64,000 nt of DNA from an uncultured Pelagibacteraceae bacterium (GCA_902521355.1 CABYRT010000002.1:1-64000), one strand, 5' to 3'; shown: positions 10,544-21,853, counted from the stretch's first letter. The notes: generated by a model not told the origin, from the letters alone. Numbers and translations: made by a program.

Positions 10544-12579
10544 GAAATTTCGTTAATTATTGAGGCTCGATCGTATAATTTTAATAATTTATTATATTTT
10601 CTGAAATTATCACCTTTCATCTCTAATTTTTTTACTTCTGCCTCAGCAAGTAAGAATAAATCTTCATTTAATATGGGATCAGCTAATCTAAAATTTTTAA
10701 TTCCACTTTGCTTAAATCCTAACAAATCCCCATATCCACGTAATTTCATATCTTCCTCAGAAATTACAAAACCGTCATCTGAACTTTTTAGAATGTTAAT
10801 TCTTTTTTTTGCATTTTCACTTAGTGAGGATTTAAACATCAATATACAGTAAGATTGTTTGCTACCACGTCCGACACGTCCTCGTAACTGATGTAATTGG
10901 GATAAACCATACTTATCAGCATTTTCAATAACAATTACGTTAGCATTAGGAAAATCAATTCCAACCTCAATAACAGTGGTTGAAACCAATATATCCAATT
11001 TTCTATCTAAGAAATTATTTAAAATTTTGTTCCTTTCATCCTTATCAAGTGAACCATGAATTAATCCAATTCTATTCTTAAAATATTTTTCTAAATAATT
11101 AAATTTATTTACAACAGATTGTTGTTCAACTTTTTTCGACTCTTCTATCAAAGGACAAACCCAGAAAATTTGATTTTTATTAGAAATTTCTTTTTTAACA
11201 AATCTAATTATTTCAGAAATTTTATCTTCTAACTTACTGTAAGTGACTATTTTTTTTCTATTTTTTGGTTTTTCTTTAATTAAAGTTAAATCCATATCAC
11301 CATAAACTGTCATCATCATTGTTCTTGGTATTGGAGTTGCAGACATGACTAGAACATCGCAGTTATTTCCACCTTTTTCTGATAACTCTTTACGCTGACG
11401 AACACCAAACTTATGTTGCTCATCAATAATTATTAAACCCAGTTTATTATATTCAACTTTTTTTTGGAATAACGCATGTGTTCCTATCAGAAAGTCTATT
11501 TTACCAAGTTTAAGATTTTCTAAAATTTTCTTTCTATCAGCATATTTTGACTTACCTGTTAACATTTCAATTTTTACATTTTTGGGTAGATATTTTTTAG
11601 CAAAAGAAAAATGTTGCTTAGCTAGAATTTCAGTAGGCACCATAAAGCTAGTTTGATATCCAGCATTTATACAATTTACTGCCGCTATCATTGATACAAT
11701 TGTTTTACCAGATCCAACATCTCCTTGTAAAAGTCTAAACATTCTACTTTTTGATTTAAGATCTTCGTTTATAATTTTTATTGCCGCTTCTTGATCATTT
11801 GTTAATTTAAAATTTAAATCTTGTATCAATTTTTCCTTACAATCTTTAAAAATTTTTTGTGATTTCTTTATTTTTTTTATTTTAGTTCTTATTTTTGAGG
11901 ATAATAAAAAATGAGCAAACAATTCGTCAAAAACTAACCTTTTATAATACTTAGATTTTAAAATTTCTTTAGTATCAAGACTATGAATCTTTAGGATTGC
12001 ATCTTTCCACTTAATATTATTAAATTTTTTTATTATATCATCATTTAGCCATTCATCTAAATCTGGTAATTCCTTTAAAACTTCATTAATTATATTATTG
12101 TATTTGTTGATCGTAAGACCATCTGTAAGACTATATTTATTTTGAGTCTCTATGATATTTTCATTACTTTCTTTAACCTGTGTCGGATTAGTGATTTGAT
12201 ATTTATTTCTAAAAAAATTAATTTTTCCACTTATTATTATTTCAGTATTTAATGGTAAGATTTTTTTTATATATCCTTCATATGAATTAAAAAAAACGCA
12301 ATCTATTTTTATATCTTTACTTTGACACACAACTCTATTGGGCAATCTTCTTATTCTAGGAAAATTATATTTTAGGGGTGTTAATTTAATTGTTTGTAAC
12401 TTACCTATTTGTATATCACTAACATTTGTTACTTTTGAATTTTCAATTTTACTTGTTGGCAAATGCCACAATAAATCAAAAATTGTATTTATATTTTTTC
12501 TTTTAAATAATTGGCTTGTTTTTTTCCCTATACCTTTAATATTCTGAATATTTGACAATAAATATTCGTGATCATTCAT
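10540..12579 (-). CDS. recG: ATP-dependent DNA helicase RecG
   Basis: RLLQGDVGSGKTIVS, IIDEQHKFGVRQR, VMSATPIPRTM, QLRGRVGRG. Confidence 0.97.
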   Translation of the reverse strand: MNDHEYLLSNIQNIKGIGKKTSQLFKRKNINTIFDLLWHLPTSKIENSKVTNVSDIQIGKLQTIKLTPLKYNFPRIRRLPNRVVCQSKDIKIDCVFFNSYEGYIKKILPLNTEIIISGKINFFRNKYQITNPTQVKESNENIIETQNKYSLTDGLTINKYNNIINEVLKELPDLDEWLNDDIIKKFNNIKWKDAILKIHSLDTKEILKSKYYKRLVFDELFAHFLLSSKIRTKIKKIKKSQKIFKDCKEKLIQDLNFKLTNDQEAAIKIINEDLKSKSRMFRLLQGDVGSGKTIVSMIAAVNCINAGYQTSFMVPTEILAKQHFSFAKKYLPKNVKIEMLTGKSKYADRKKILENLKLGKIDFLIGTHALFQKKVEYNKLGLIIIDEQHKFGVRQRKELSEKGGNNCDVLVMSATPIPRTMMMTVYGDMDLTLIKEKPKNRKKIVTYSKLEDKISEIIRFVKKEISNKNQIFWVCPLIEESKKVEQQSVVNKFNYLEKYFKNRIGLIHGSLDKDERNKILNNFLDRKLDILVSTTVIEVGIDFPNANVIVIENADKYGLSQLHQLRGRVGRGSKQSYCILMFKSSLSENAKKRINILKSSDDGFVISEEDMKLRGYGDLLGFKQSGIKNFRLADPILNEDLFLLAEAEVKKLEMKGDNFRKYNKLLKLYDRASIINEIS

Positions 12580-12605
12580 GATTTATATATATAAAGATTT
12601 AATTA

Positions 12606-12866
12606 ATGGATTCAAATAAACAAAATTTAATTAATAAAATTTTATACAGAGCTCAATATCGTGGAACTAAAGAAATGGATATCTTTGTTTCTAAATTTGT
12701 TAATTCAATTATTGACAATCTCGATCATAAAGAATTAGCTTCTTTAGATAAATTAATTAATTTTGATGACGAAACTTTAGTCAACTTAAGTTTAGGTAAA
12801 AATTCAAAAGATTTTGAAGATAAAATCATCTTAGAAAAACTTATAGAATTTAAAAATAAATATTAG
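12606..12866 (+). CDS. sdhE: Succinate dehydrogenase assembly factor SdhE/SDH5 family
   Basis: RAQYRGTKEMDIFVSKFV, typical RGxxE motif, 86 aa. Confidence 0.88.
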   Translation: MDSNKQNLINKILYRAQYRGTKEMDIFVSKFVNSIIDNLDHKELASLDKLINFDDETLVNLSLGKNSKDFEDKIILEKLIEFKNKY

Positions 12867-12956
12867 TGGCGGAGAGACTGGGATTCGAACCCAGGAAAGA
12901 GTTGCCCCTTTGCCGGTTTTCAAGACCGGTGCTTTCAACCGCTCAGCCATCTCTCC
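12867..12956 (-). tRNA. tRNA-Ser (anticodon TGA)
   Basis: Reverse complement GGAGAGATGGCTGAGCGGTTGAAAGCACCGGTCTTGAAAACCGG...TGGGTTCGAATCCCAGTCTCTCCGCCA; long variable arm; CCA encoded. Confidence 0.95.
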
Positions 12957-13004
12957 TAATTTGTAATAATTAAAATTCTATATTTCATAAACAAAATAGT
13001 TTAA

Positions 13005-13901
13005 TTGATCAATATAATGTTAAGCAAAAATCAATTTAATAAAGGTATAATTTTAACAGCATTTGGTTCTTTCTGGTGGGGTTTTATTGGAGTTATATAT
13101 TTTAAATATATTGCTTTTGCTGGCCACATTGAAGTTGTCCTACATCGAAGCGCATGGACAACTGTTATGCTAATTTTAACAACAATCATTTTATCAAAGT
13201 GGAAAAAATTTAGCACAGTTTTTAAAGATAAAAAAAAAATTATGATGCTGTTTTTATCTGGATTATTAATTTTTACGAATTGGGCTGTTTGGATTTATGC
13301 AATAGGGAATGATCAAGTCATAGATGCTAGTTTTGGATATTTTATAATGCCTATAATAAGTGTTTTTTTAGGTTATTTTTTTTTAAAAGAGGAATTAAGT
13401 TTCAAAACTAAAATTTCACTTTTAATCGTAACTATATCGATTTTGTATTTAGTAATATCTAGTTTCCAATCAATACCATGGGTTGGATTAATAGTAGCTT
13501 TAAGTTGGAGTTTTTATAATTTAGTAAGAAAAAAAATTGATGTAGACACAGATATTGGTTTATTAGTTGAAAGTTTATTTATTTTTCCAGCGGTAATATT
13601 TGCATTTTATTTAATTGTACAAAATGATTTAAATGATTTTGACATATCGAATGTCAAATTAATGTTAATATTCATGCTGGCAGGTCCTATGACCGTGATT
13701 CCTTTATATTTATATGTTAGGGGTGTTGAATTATGTGGTTTAGGTCCAACAGGTATGGTTTTTTATATAACTCCAACTTTGCAATTCTTGTTGGGTTATT
13801 TCTTATATAATGAGGAATTAGATATACATAAATTAATCAGCTTTATTTTGATATGGATTGCTGTATCGATATACCTAAAAGATTTGTATGAAAAAAATTA
13901 A
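13005..13901 (+). CDS. rarD: EamA-family permease, RarD-type
   Basis: FWWGFIGVIYFKYI, repeated EamA halves, FYITPTLQFLLGYFLYNE. Start may be the ATG at 13017. Confidence 0.85.
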   Translation: MINIMLSKNQFNKGIILTAFGSFWWGFIGVIYFKYIAFAGHIEVVLHRSAWTTVMLILTTIILSKWKKFSTVFKDKKKIMMLFLSGLLIFTNWAVWIYAIGNDQVIDASFGYFIMPIISVFLGYFFLKEELSFKTKISLLIVTISILYLVISSFQSIPWVGLIVALSWSFYNLVRKKIDVDTDIGLLVESLFIFPAVIFAFYLIVQNDLNDFDISNVKLMLIFMLAGPMTVIPLYLYVRGVELCGLGPTGMVFYITPTLQFLLGYFLYNEELDIHKLISFILIWIAVSIYLKDLYEKN

Positions 13902-14883
13902 ATTATTTATCATATCAATATTAATTATATTAAATTCTTCAACTCTAATCGCTGATGATTTTAACAATTGGAAAATAAAATTTAAAAAAAGGGCAATTAA
14001 CGAAGGTATTAGCAAATCAACAGTTAATAATTTAATAGATAACTCCAAGTTCTTACCCGATGTAATAAAATATGACAGATACCAACCTGAATTCTATGAA
14101 GACACAAAGACATATATTTCAAAAAGAACCTCTTCAAAAAAAGTAAAACTAGGAAAAATTATATTAAATAAAGAAAACAATATTATTAATAAAGTATCTT
14201 CTGAATACAAAGTAGATAAAAATTTGTTATTAGCACTTATGGGTATTGAAACTAATTTTGGAAACTATTTAGGTAAAATGGATATTGTTTCTTCACTTGC
14301 AACATTAAGCTACGATCAAAGAAGAAGTGAATTTTTTACTAAAGAATTAATAACCCTTTTAAAATTAGTAGACGCAAAAATTATAGATCCGAACACATTA
14401 TTTGGATCTTGGGCAGGAGCATTTGGAAATTTTCAATTTATGCCATCCACAATAAAAAATCATGCCATTGACTATAATAAAGATGGATCAATTGATCTTA
14501 AAAATATTGAAGATTCTTTTGCATCTGCAGCTAACTATTTAAGTAATCTTGGATGGAATGATAATACTCCGTGTTTTTATAGAATTAATTTAAATGAAAA
14601 TATTCCAGATAAATATTTAAATACATCAGCAAAAAAAATTAAAAATGAGAGAAAAGTAAAATATTTAAAAAATTATATTAAAAATTCATCATTTTTGGAT
14701 AAATATAACAATTTAACAGCTGCAATAGTGACACCAGATGCTGAAATAGTTGAAAATGCAAATAAACTTAAACCAGCATATATTATTTTTAATAATTATA
14801 AGCTAATCTTAAAGTGGAATAGATCATTAAGATTTAGTTTAGCGGTATGCACATTAAAAAATAGTTTTGAAAATGAAACTTAA
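13888..14883 (+). CDS. mltB: Lytic murein transglycosylase (MltB family)
   Basis: LMGIETNFGNYLG, GSWAGAFGNFQFMPSTI, signal peptide. Confidence 0.92.
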   Translation: MKKIKLFIISILIILNSSTLIADDFNNWKIKFKKRAINEGISKSTVNNLIDNSKFLPDVIKYDRYQPEFYEDTKTYISKRTSSKKVKLGKIILNKENNIINKVSSEYKVDKNLLLALMGIETNFGNYLGKMDIVSSLATLSYDQRRSEFFTKELITLLKLVDAKIIDPNTLFGSWAGAFGNFQFMPSTIKNHAIDYNKDGSIDLKNIEDSFASAANYLSNLGWNDNTPCFYRINLNENIPDKYLNTSAKKIKNERKVKYLKNYIKNSSFLDKYNNLTAAIVTPDAEIVENANKLKPAYIIFNNYKLILKWNRSLRFSLAVCTLKNSFENET

Positions 14884-15625
14884 GATACTAATTTTTTTAG
14901 CAATAATTTTAACATCATGCGAAACCACTAATAAAAAAGTAATTACCAATAAAGATTTCAAAAATTATTCAAATGATGGTTTCGCTCTCATATTTAATAA
15001 TGATATTTTTAAAAAACGAATAGTTTCAAAAAAAATTGATCAAAGATCATTAATTATTTTCAACAATAAACTTAAAAAAGATACAGATATAAAAATAACA
15101 AATTTATTAAATGAAAAGTATTTGATTGCGAAAGTAGGAAACAATTCAAAATATCCAATATTTTATAATTCGGTTATTTCTGAGAGAATAGCTACTGAAC
15201 TTGATATAGACCCTGATCAGCCTTATGTGCGTGTAGAAACAATAAATTCTAATAATACTTTTGTTGCAAATAAAGCAAAAACATTTGATGAGGAAAAAAA
15301 AGTAGCTAATAAAGCTCCAGTAGACAGTATATCAATTCAAAATATATCCCTTGAAAAAGGTAATAATACAATAGTTAAAAAAACAAAAAATACAAAATTT
15401 GAATTTATAATTAAATTTGCTGATTTATTTTTTGAAGAATCTGCTATTACATTGAAAAAAAGACTTGAAGATGAATACAATTTAAAAGACATAAATATTA
15501 AAAAAATGTCTAAAAATTTATATAGGGTTTATAAAGGTCCTTTTTATAATTTAGGATCAATTAAAAATGTATATAATGAGATATCTGATATAAATTTTGA
15601 GAATATTGAATTAATAAAATTATGA
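14867..15625 (+). CDS. Lipoprotein with C-terminal SPOR-like domain, RlpA-like
   Basis: Lipobox IILTSCET; RlpA-like VGNNSKYPIFYNSVISERIATELDID; C-terminal SPOR-like repeat. Confidence 0.75.
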   Translation: MKMKLKILIFLAIILTSCETTNKKVITNKDFKNYSNDGFALIFNNDIFKKRIVSKKIDQRSLIIFNNKLKKDTDIKITNLLNEKYLIAKVGNNSKYPIFYNSVISERIATELDIDPDQPYVRVETINSNNTFVANKAKTFDEEKKVANKAPVDSISIQNISLEKGNNTIVKKTKNTKFEFIIKFADLFFEESAITLKKRLEDEYNLKDINIKKMSKNLYRVYKGPFYNLGSIKNVYNEISDINFENIELIKL

Positions 15626-16776
15626 AAATAAAATCACTATTAAGTTTTGTCCTATCTTTTTTAATTTTTACTAATATTTCTCATGCAAAATTTAACATAA
15701 ATGCACGAACTGCAATTTTACAAGACTATTTGTCTGGTGAAATTTTATATGAAAAAAATCCTGATGAGCAAATATTTCCTGCATCTATGACAAAAATAAT
15801 GACTTCAATCGTTGCTTTTGATTTATTGAAAAGTGGTGAAATCACTTTAGATGAAAAATTTATTGTTTCTGAAAATGCCTGGAGATTATCCTCATCTGGT
15901 TATTCATCAATGTTTATAATGGTTGGAGATGAAGTTTCGGTAGAAGATTTATTATTAGGTATAATTGTTGCTTCGGGTAATGATGCCTGTGTAGCTTTGG
16001 CTGAAGGTATTGCAGGATCTGAGGATGAGTTTGCTTTACTAATGACTGAGAAAGCTCAAGAAATTGGTATGGAAAATACTAATTTTTCAAATTCTTCAGG
16101 GATTAATGATGACAATAATTATTCAACCGTTCGAGATATTTTAATTATGTCTAATTATTTAATCAAAGAACATCCTAAATATTATGAGTATTTTAAAATT
16201 AAAGAATTTACTTGGAGTAGGACAGGAGGGGATCCCATTAAACAAGGAAATAGAAATCCATTATTGTATAAAAATATGGGTGTAGATGGAATTAAAACTG
16301 GCTACCTTGGTTCTGAGAAATATTCATTAGCGTCATCTATATTAAGAAAAGAAAGAAGATTAATAGCTGTTGCAAGTGGTTTTGAAACAAAAAATTCTAG
16401 ATCAAAGCAATCACAAAAATTGTTAACATGGGGAATTACAAATTTTGATACAATAAAAATAAGTAATGATAACGAATATCTTTATGAACTAGATGTTTGG
16501 CAGGGAAATAAGAAAAAAGTAAAAGTCAATACAAAAGAAATAATTTATAAAACCATTCCAAAAGCTAAAAAAAAATACATGAAAGTGAAGATTGTTTATG
16601 ATGGTCCTATACAAGCACCTATAAAAAAAGGAGAAAAATTAGCAGAAATAAAAGTACTATATAAAGATGAAGTTATGTCTATTCATGACTTATTTTCTAC
16701 AGAAAATATCAAACAACAAAATGCAATATCAAGGTTGATAACTTCTATCAATTTTTTGATATGGGGTGATGTCTAA
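15622..16776 (+). CDS. Serine-type D-Ala-D-Ala carboxypeptidase (PBP5/6 family)
   Basis: FPASMTKIMTS (SxxK), ASGNDACVAL (SGN), DGIKTGYLG (KTG). Confidence 0.95.
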   Translation: MKIKSLLSFVLSFLIFTNISHAKFNINARTAILQDYLSGEILYEKNPDEQIFPASMTKIMTSIVAFDLLKSGEITLDEKFIVSENAWRLSSSGYSSMFIMVGDEVSVEDLLLGIIVASGNDACVALAEGIAGSEDEFALLMTEKAQEIGMENTNFSNSSGINDDNNYSTVRDILIMSNYLIKEHPKYYEYFKIKEFTWSRTGGDPIKQGNRNPLLYKNMGVDGIKTGYLGSEKYSLASSILRKERRLIAVASGFETKNSRSKQSQKLLTWGITNFDTIKISNDNEYLYELDVWQGNKKKVKVNTKEIIYKTIPKAKKKYMKVKIVYDGPIQAPIKKGEKLAEIKVLYKDEVMSIHDLFSTENIKQQNAISRLITSINFLIWGDV

Positions 16777-17383
16777 GTATCCAATTATTATATTTGAAGG
16801 CATTGAGGCCTCAGGAAAAACTACAAATTTTAAAATTGCTGCAAATTATTTAAAAAAGCGAAGAAAAAGTTTTATAAAATTAAGAGAACCTGGTGGATCA
16901 TTATTTTCAGAAAAAATAAGAAAGTTGATTTTAAATAAGAAACTAAATTTAAATAATAAAACCGATCTATTACTATTCTATGCTGGTAGATCAGAAAATT
17001 TTGAGAAAATTATTAAAAAAAATTATAAAAAAAAAATAATACTAATTGATCGTTTTACAGATTCTACTATTGCATATCAACATTATGGCATGAAAATTGA
17101 TTTAAAAGTCATCAAAATGCTGAACAAGTTTATAATTGGTAATTTTAATCCTGATATAGTTTTTTTAAGTACTGTAAATTCAAAAAATTTACAACAAAGG
17201 CTTAGAAATAGATCTAACCTAAATAGATATGATAAATTTAAACTTAAATTTTATAACAAGGTTCAGAACGGGTATGAAAAAATATCAAAAAATAAGAGCA
17301 AATATATTAAAATTAATTCAAACACTAATACAATTAACGAAGTAAAAAAAATCATAATAAATAAACTTGAGAAAATAATATAA
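16766..17383 (+). CDS. tmk: Thymidylate kinase
   Basis: FEGIEASGKTTN P-loop, LREPGGSLFSEKIR, LIDRFTDSTIAYQ. Confidence 0.95.
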   Translation: MMSKYPIIIFEGIEASGKTTNFKIAANYLKKRRKSFIKLREPGGSLFSEKIRKLILNKKLNLNNKTDLLLFYAGRSENFEKIIKKNYKKKIILIDRFTDSTIAYQHYGMKIDLKVIKMLNKFIIGNFNPDIVFLSTVNSKNLQQRLRNRSNLNRYDKFKLKFYNKVQNGYEKISKNKSKYIKINSNTNTINEVKKIIINKLEKII

Positions 17384-18253
17384 ATGTCTGAACAAAAATT
17401 AATTGAACATGAAAAATATTTAGAAAAATTTGTAACGCTTTACGAAAACAATAAACTTCCAAATAAAATTTTATTATCAGGTAAAAAAGGTATTGGAAAA
17501 TCGTTGCTTGCTGAAAAATTTTTATATAAAATTTTTAATTCTAATAACGATAATGAACTAATAAAAAATAAATCCCATCCCAATGTTTTAAATATAAAAA
17601 AAAATAATGATAAAAAAAATATAGAGATTGATCAAATTAGAGAAATCATAAAGTTTACAAATCAATCCTCCTTTAATAATAAATCAAGATTTATAATCCT
17701 CGACGATGTTGAATTTTTAAATATTAATTCATCAAATGCTTTATTAAAAAATTTAGAAGAGCCAAATGAAAATGTTTTTTTTATTTTAATTTTTAATTCA
17801 GAGAAGTTTTTAATAGATACTATAAAATCCCGATGTATAGAATTTAAATTAAGTTTATCAAATGAAAATGCTAGATTAATTGTCAATAATTACTTTAATG
17901 AAAATATTTATGACCAAATAAATTCAAATTTGATAAATTATTACTCAACACCTTTTTTTTTAATATCCTTAATAAACTATATGAATGAATTTGAATTATC
18001 AGTATCTGAAACCACAATTGATGATTTATTAGTTAATTTAATTAATAATAAGCACTATATTAAACAAGAGTTTATAAGAGATAATTTAAATATGATTATT
18101 GAATTATTTTTTTATAAACATATAAACACAACAAAAAAATTGTCATATAAAGTTAAAGAATATTATTATTCAAAATTTTCTAATGTAAAAAAATTTAATC
18201 TTGATTATGAAACTTTTTTTTTAGAATTTAAGGATAAATTATTAAGTGAATAA
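17384..18253 (+). CDS. holB: DNA polymerase III delta' subunit-like clamp-loader ATPase
   Basis: LSGKKGIGKSLLAEKF, FIILDDVEFLNINSSNALLKNLEEP, IKSRC. Confidence 0.9.
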   Translation: MSEQKLIEHEKYLEKFVTLYENNKLPNKILLSGKKGIGKSLLAEKFLYKIFNSNNDNELIKNKSHPNVLNIKKNNDKKNIEIDQIREIIKFTNQSSFNNKSRFIILDDVEFLNINSSNALLKNLEEPNENVFFILIFNSEKFLIDTIKSRCIEFKLSLSNENARLIVNNYFNENIYDQINSNLINYYSTPFFLISLINYMNEFELSVSETTIDDLLVNLINNKHYIKQEFIRDNLNMIIELFFYKHINTTKKLSYKVKEYYYSKFSNVKKFNLDYETFFLEFKDKLLSE

Positions 18254-19772
18254 AAATTATTATATAACAACACCAATTTACTACCCTTCTGCCAAACCTC
18301 ATATGGGACATGCATATTCAAGTATAATTGCTGATTTTTTTGCACGTTTCAAAAAAATTGATGGTTTTAATGTTTATTTTTTAACAGGCACAGATGAGCA
18401 TGGTTTAAAAATACAAAGATCTGCTGAAAAGTTAAATAAGGATCCAAAATCTTTTTGTGATGAAATAAGTAAAACATTTGAGGATTTAACTAAAACATTA
18501 AACTTATCTAATACAGATTTTATTAGAACTACAGAAGATAGACATAAAGTATCTGTACAAAATTTATGGAATATACTTGAAAAAAATAAGCAAATTTTTT
18601 TGTCTAAATATTCTGGTTGGTATTCTGTATCAGATGAGGCTTTTTATAATGAAGATGAGGTTGAAGAAAAAGATGGTTTAAAAGTTGCTAAATCATCTGG
18701 TTCAGCAGTTGAGTGGGTTGAAGAAGAATCTTTTTTTTTTAAACTTTCAGAATGGGAAAAACCGTTATTAGAATTTTATGAAAAAAATAAAAATTTTATT
18801 TTACCTGAAAGTAGAAGAAATGAGGTAATCAGTTTTGTCAAAAGTGGCTTAAAAGACTTATCTGTCAGCAGAAAGACTTTTTCTTGGGGTGTAAAAGTGC
18901 CAAGTGATGAAAATCATGTTGTTTATGTTTGGTTAGATGCGTTAACAAATTACTTAAGTTCTTTAAAATATCCTGATGAAAATAATGAATTATATAAAAA
19001 TTTTTGGCCGGCAGATTTACATATTATTGGTAAAGATATATTAAGATTTCATGCTATTTATTGGCCTGCATTTTTGTTAGCTGCAAAAATAGAGCCTCCC
19101 AAAAGGGTTTATGGACATGGATGGATCCTTTCTGGTGATGAAAAAATGTCCAAATCAAAAGGAAATATTTTAGATCCATTAGAAATAATAAATACTTATG
19201 GTCTGGATCCATTAAGATATTATTTACTTAAAGAAGTTTCTTTTGGTAATGATGGTAATATTTCAGAGGAAAAATTAGAAAATTGTATTAATAGTGATTT
19301 AGCTAATAATTTTGGAAATCTCTGTCAAAGAGTACTTTCTTTTGCTGAAAAAAATTGTTCATCTTTAATACCTGATCACAAATATAATGATGAAGATTTA
19401 GAAATTTTAAAACCATTAAATAATCTAGATAAAATAAGATTATTTATAGATAATCAAGATATAAACCAATATATGAGTTTTATTGTTGATAGATTGTTTG
19501 CAGCAAATAAGTATTTTAATGATCAGGAACCTTGGAAGAAGAAAGATAATAGATTAAGATTAAATACGATTGTTTATACGGCATTAGAATTAATCAGAAA
19601 AATTACTATTTTGCTTTATCCAGTAATGCCAGAAACATCAGTAAAAGTTCTTAATATTTTTAATGAAACAGAAAATTCTATTGATTTTACATCAATTAAT
19701 AATAATGAAATTTTAAAAAAAGATTTAAAAATAAATAAATTAGATATTTTGTTTAAAAAAATTGAAAAATGA
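18246..19772 (+). CDS. metG: Methionyl-tRNA synthetase
   Basis: TTPIYYPSAKPHMGHAYS (HIGH-like), EKMSKSKGNI (KMSKS). Annotated start is TTG/GTG-type. Confidence 0.97.
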   Translation: MNKNYYITTPIYYPSAKPHMGHAYSSIIADFFARFKKIDGFNVYFLTGTDEHGLKIQRSAEKLNKDPKSFCDEISKTFEDLTKTLNLSNTDFIRTTEDRHKVSVQNLWNILEKNKQIFLSKYSGWYSVSDEAFYNEDEVEEKDGLKVAKSSGSAVEWVEEESFFFKLSEWEKPLLEFYEKNKNFILPESRRNEVISFVKSGLKDLSVSRKTFSWGVKVPSDENHVVYVWLDALTNYLSSLKYPDENNELYKNFWPADLHIIGKDILRFHAIYWPAFLLAAKIEPPKRVYGHGWILSGDEKMSKSKGNILDPLEIINTYGLDPLRYYLLKEVSFGNDGNISEEKLENCINSDLANNFGNLCQRVLSFAEKNCSSLIPDHKYNDEDLEILKPLNNLDKIRLFIDNQDINQYMSFIVDRLFAANKYFNDQEPWKKKDNRLRLNTIVYTALELIRKITILLYPVMPETSVKVLNIFNETENSIDFTSINNNEILKKDLKINKLDILFKKIEK

Positions 19773-20530
19773 TAGACTCACATTGTCATCTTGATCACGA
19801 ACCTCTTTATTCAAATATTAGTGATGTTATTAAACGTTCTAAGGAAAATGGATTAAAGAAAATTTTAACTATTTCAACAAATTCAAAAAGTTTTGAAAAT
19901 ATTAAAAAGATTATAAATCTTGATGAAATAATTTATGGAAGTGTCGGAATACATCCTCATGAGTCCAGTAGTGATAATATGGAAAAAAATTTCATTGTTG
20001 AAAATGCTAATAAATTTAAAAAAATAATTGGTGTAGGAGAGACAGGATTAGATTTCTATTATGAAAATAGTCATAAAGATGATCAAATTAAAAGCTTTGA
20101 GACACACATAGAAGCCTCTATTGAACTTAAATATCCTTTGATAGTTCATTCTAGAAGTGCTGAAAGAGAAACATTTGAAATTTTAAATAGATATAAAAAT
20201 AGGGATATTAAAATACTTATGCACTGTTTTACAGGTTCAAAAGAGTTTGCTAAAAAAATGATGACATTAAATGCGTATTTTTCTGCTAGTGGAATAATAA
20301 CTTTTAAAAAGAGTAATGATCTTCAAGAAACATTTAAAATGATTGAAAATGATAAAATTTTAATTGAAACAGATAGTCCTTTTTTAGCACCTATACCAAT
20401 GAGAGGTAAAAAAAACGAACCTTCTTTTATTAAATATACATTGAAAAAACTTTCAGAATTAAAATCAAAAACCTTTGATGAATTAGAAACTATTACAAAC
20501 AATAATTTTGAAAGATTATTTTTTCAGTAA
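19769..20530 (+). CDS. tatD: TatD-family metal-dependent hydrolase/DNase
   Basis: MIDSHCHLDHE, VGETGLDFYYE, LIVHSRSAERET, LIETDSPFLAP. Confidence 0.95.
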   Translation: MIDSHCHLDHEPLYSNISDVIKRSKENGLKKILTISTNSKSFENIKKIINLDEIIYGSVGIHPHESSSDNMEKNFIVENANKFKKIIGVGETGLDFYYENSHKDDQIKSFETHIEASIELKYPLIVHSRSAERETFEILNRYKNRDIKILMHCFTGSKEFAKKMMTLNAYFSASGIITFKKSNDLQETFKMIENDKILIETDSPFLAPIPMRGKKNEPSFIKYTLKKLSELKSKTFDELETITNNNFERLFFQ

Positions 20531-21306
20531 TGAGTATTAAATTTATTATATTGGGTTGTGGAAGTTCTATGGGTGTACCAAGACCTGATGGATTTTTTGG
20601 AAATTGCGATCCAAAAAATAAAAAAAATTATAGAACAAGATGTTCGGCGCTTATTAAAACTTTTGATGAAAACATTTTAATTGACACATCTCCTGACTTA
20701 AGACAACAGTTATTACGTCATAAAATTAAAAAAATTGATAAAGTATATTATTCACATATGCATGCAGACCAAACTCATGGTATCAATGATTTAAGATCCT
20801 TTTTTATTAATAGTAGAAAACAAGTAAACGTTTACGCTGATAATGAAACATCCAAATATTTGAAACAAAGTTTTTCATACTGTTTTAAAAGTTTTTCAAG
20901 AGAGTATCCAGCCACCTTAAAATTAAATAAATTAAAAAATAATTCATTTATTAAACATAAAAATAAAAATGTAAGATTTAAATCGATTATTGTTAAACAT
21001 GGATCAGTTAAATCTAATTGTTTTATAATTGATAAAAAACTTGCATATATTACTGATGTAAGTGAAATATACAAAAAAGATTATTCTTATTTTAAAAATT
21101 TAAAGTACTTAATAATTGATTGTCTGTGGTACAATTTTCATCCATCACACTTTAATTTGGAAAAATCTTTATCATTTATTAAAAAATTTAAACCAAAAAA
21201 AGCTATACTTTCAAATTTGTCACCAGTATTAGATTATAATCAGTTAAAGAGAGTTATACCCAAAAATGTTATACCGGCACATGATGGTTTAACAATAGAA
21301 TTATAG
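20530..21306 (+). CDS. MBL-fold hydrolase (PhnP-like)
   Basis: LGCGSSMGVPRPDG, DTSPDLRQQLL, SHMHADQTHGINDL. Confidence 0.88.
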   Translation: MSIKFIILGCGSSMGVPRPDGFFGNCDPKNKKNYRTRCSALIKTFDENILIDTSPDLRQQLLRHKIKKIDKVYYSHMHADQTHGINDLRSFFINSRKQVNVYADNETSKYLKQSFSYCFKSFSREYPATLKLNKLKNNSFIKHKNKNVRFKSIIVKHGSVKSNCFIIDKKLAYITDVSEIYKKDYSYFKNLKYLIIDCLWYNFHPSHFNLEKSLSFIKKFKPKKAILSNLSPVLDYNQLKRVIPKNVIPAHDGLTIEL

Positions 21307-21846
21307 TATTTCTTCAATTTTATTTATAATTTTATTTGATGTAGCTTTAGTAAAAGAAGCATATGTTTCTTCTACATTTCCCTGTTTATTGATTAATATT
21401 TTATGAAAATTCCACTTAGGAATTGCAGATTTCCCAAAATTTTTTTCTGCCCACTTAAAAATCTCATGAGCATCGCTACCTTTTACCTCTGTAATAGTTG
21501 TTAATGGAAAATTTATGTTAAAATTTACTTCACAAAATTCTTTTACCTCACTATTGGTTTTTTTTTCTTGATTGAAAGTGTCTGAGGGCACTCCAAGAAC
21601 AATAAGACCCTTAGATTTGTATTTATCCCATAAATCTTGAAGATCTTCGTATTGTTTTGTGAAACCACAATAGCTGGCAGTATTTACTATAAGTATAACT
21701 TTATCTCTATATTCTTTTAATTTAATGATTTCTCCATTAATGCTTTCAATTTTTAGATCATAAAAACTTTTCTGGTTATTTGTCGTTGCCGAACTTTTAA
21801 AAAATAACATAATTATAGTAATACTTATTATTATTAATCTTTTCAT
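21301..21846 (-). CDS. Glutathione peroxidase family protein, exported
   Basis: VILIVNTASYCGFTKQYEDLQ, WNFHKILINKQG. Confidence 0.93.
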   Translation of the reverse strand: MKRLIIISITIIMLFFKSSATTNNQKSFYDLKIESINGEIIKLKEYRDKVILIVNTASYCGFTKQYEDLQDLWDKYKSKGLIVLGVPSDTFNQEKKTNSEVKEFCEVNFNINFPLTTITEVKGSDAHEIFKWAEKNFGKSAIPKWNFHKILINKQGNVEETYASFTKATSNKIINKIEEIL

Positions 21847-21853
21847 AAACTGA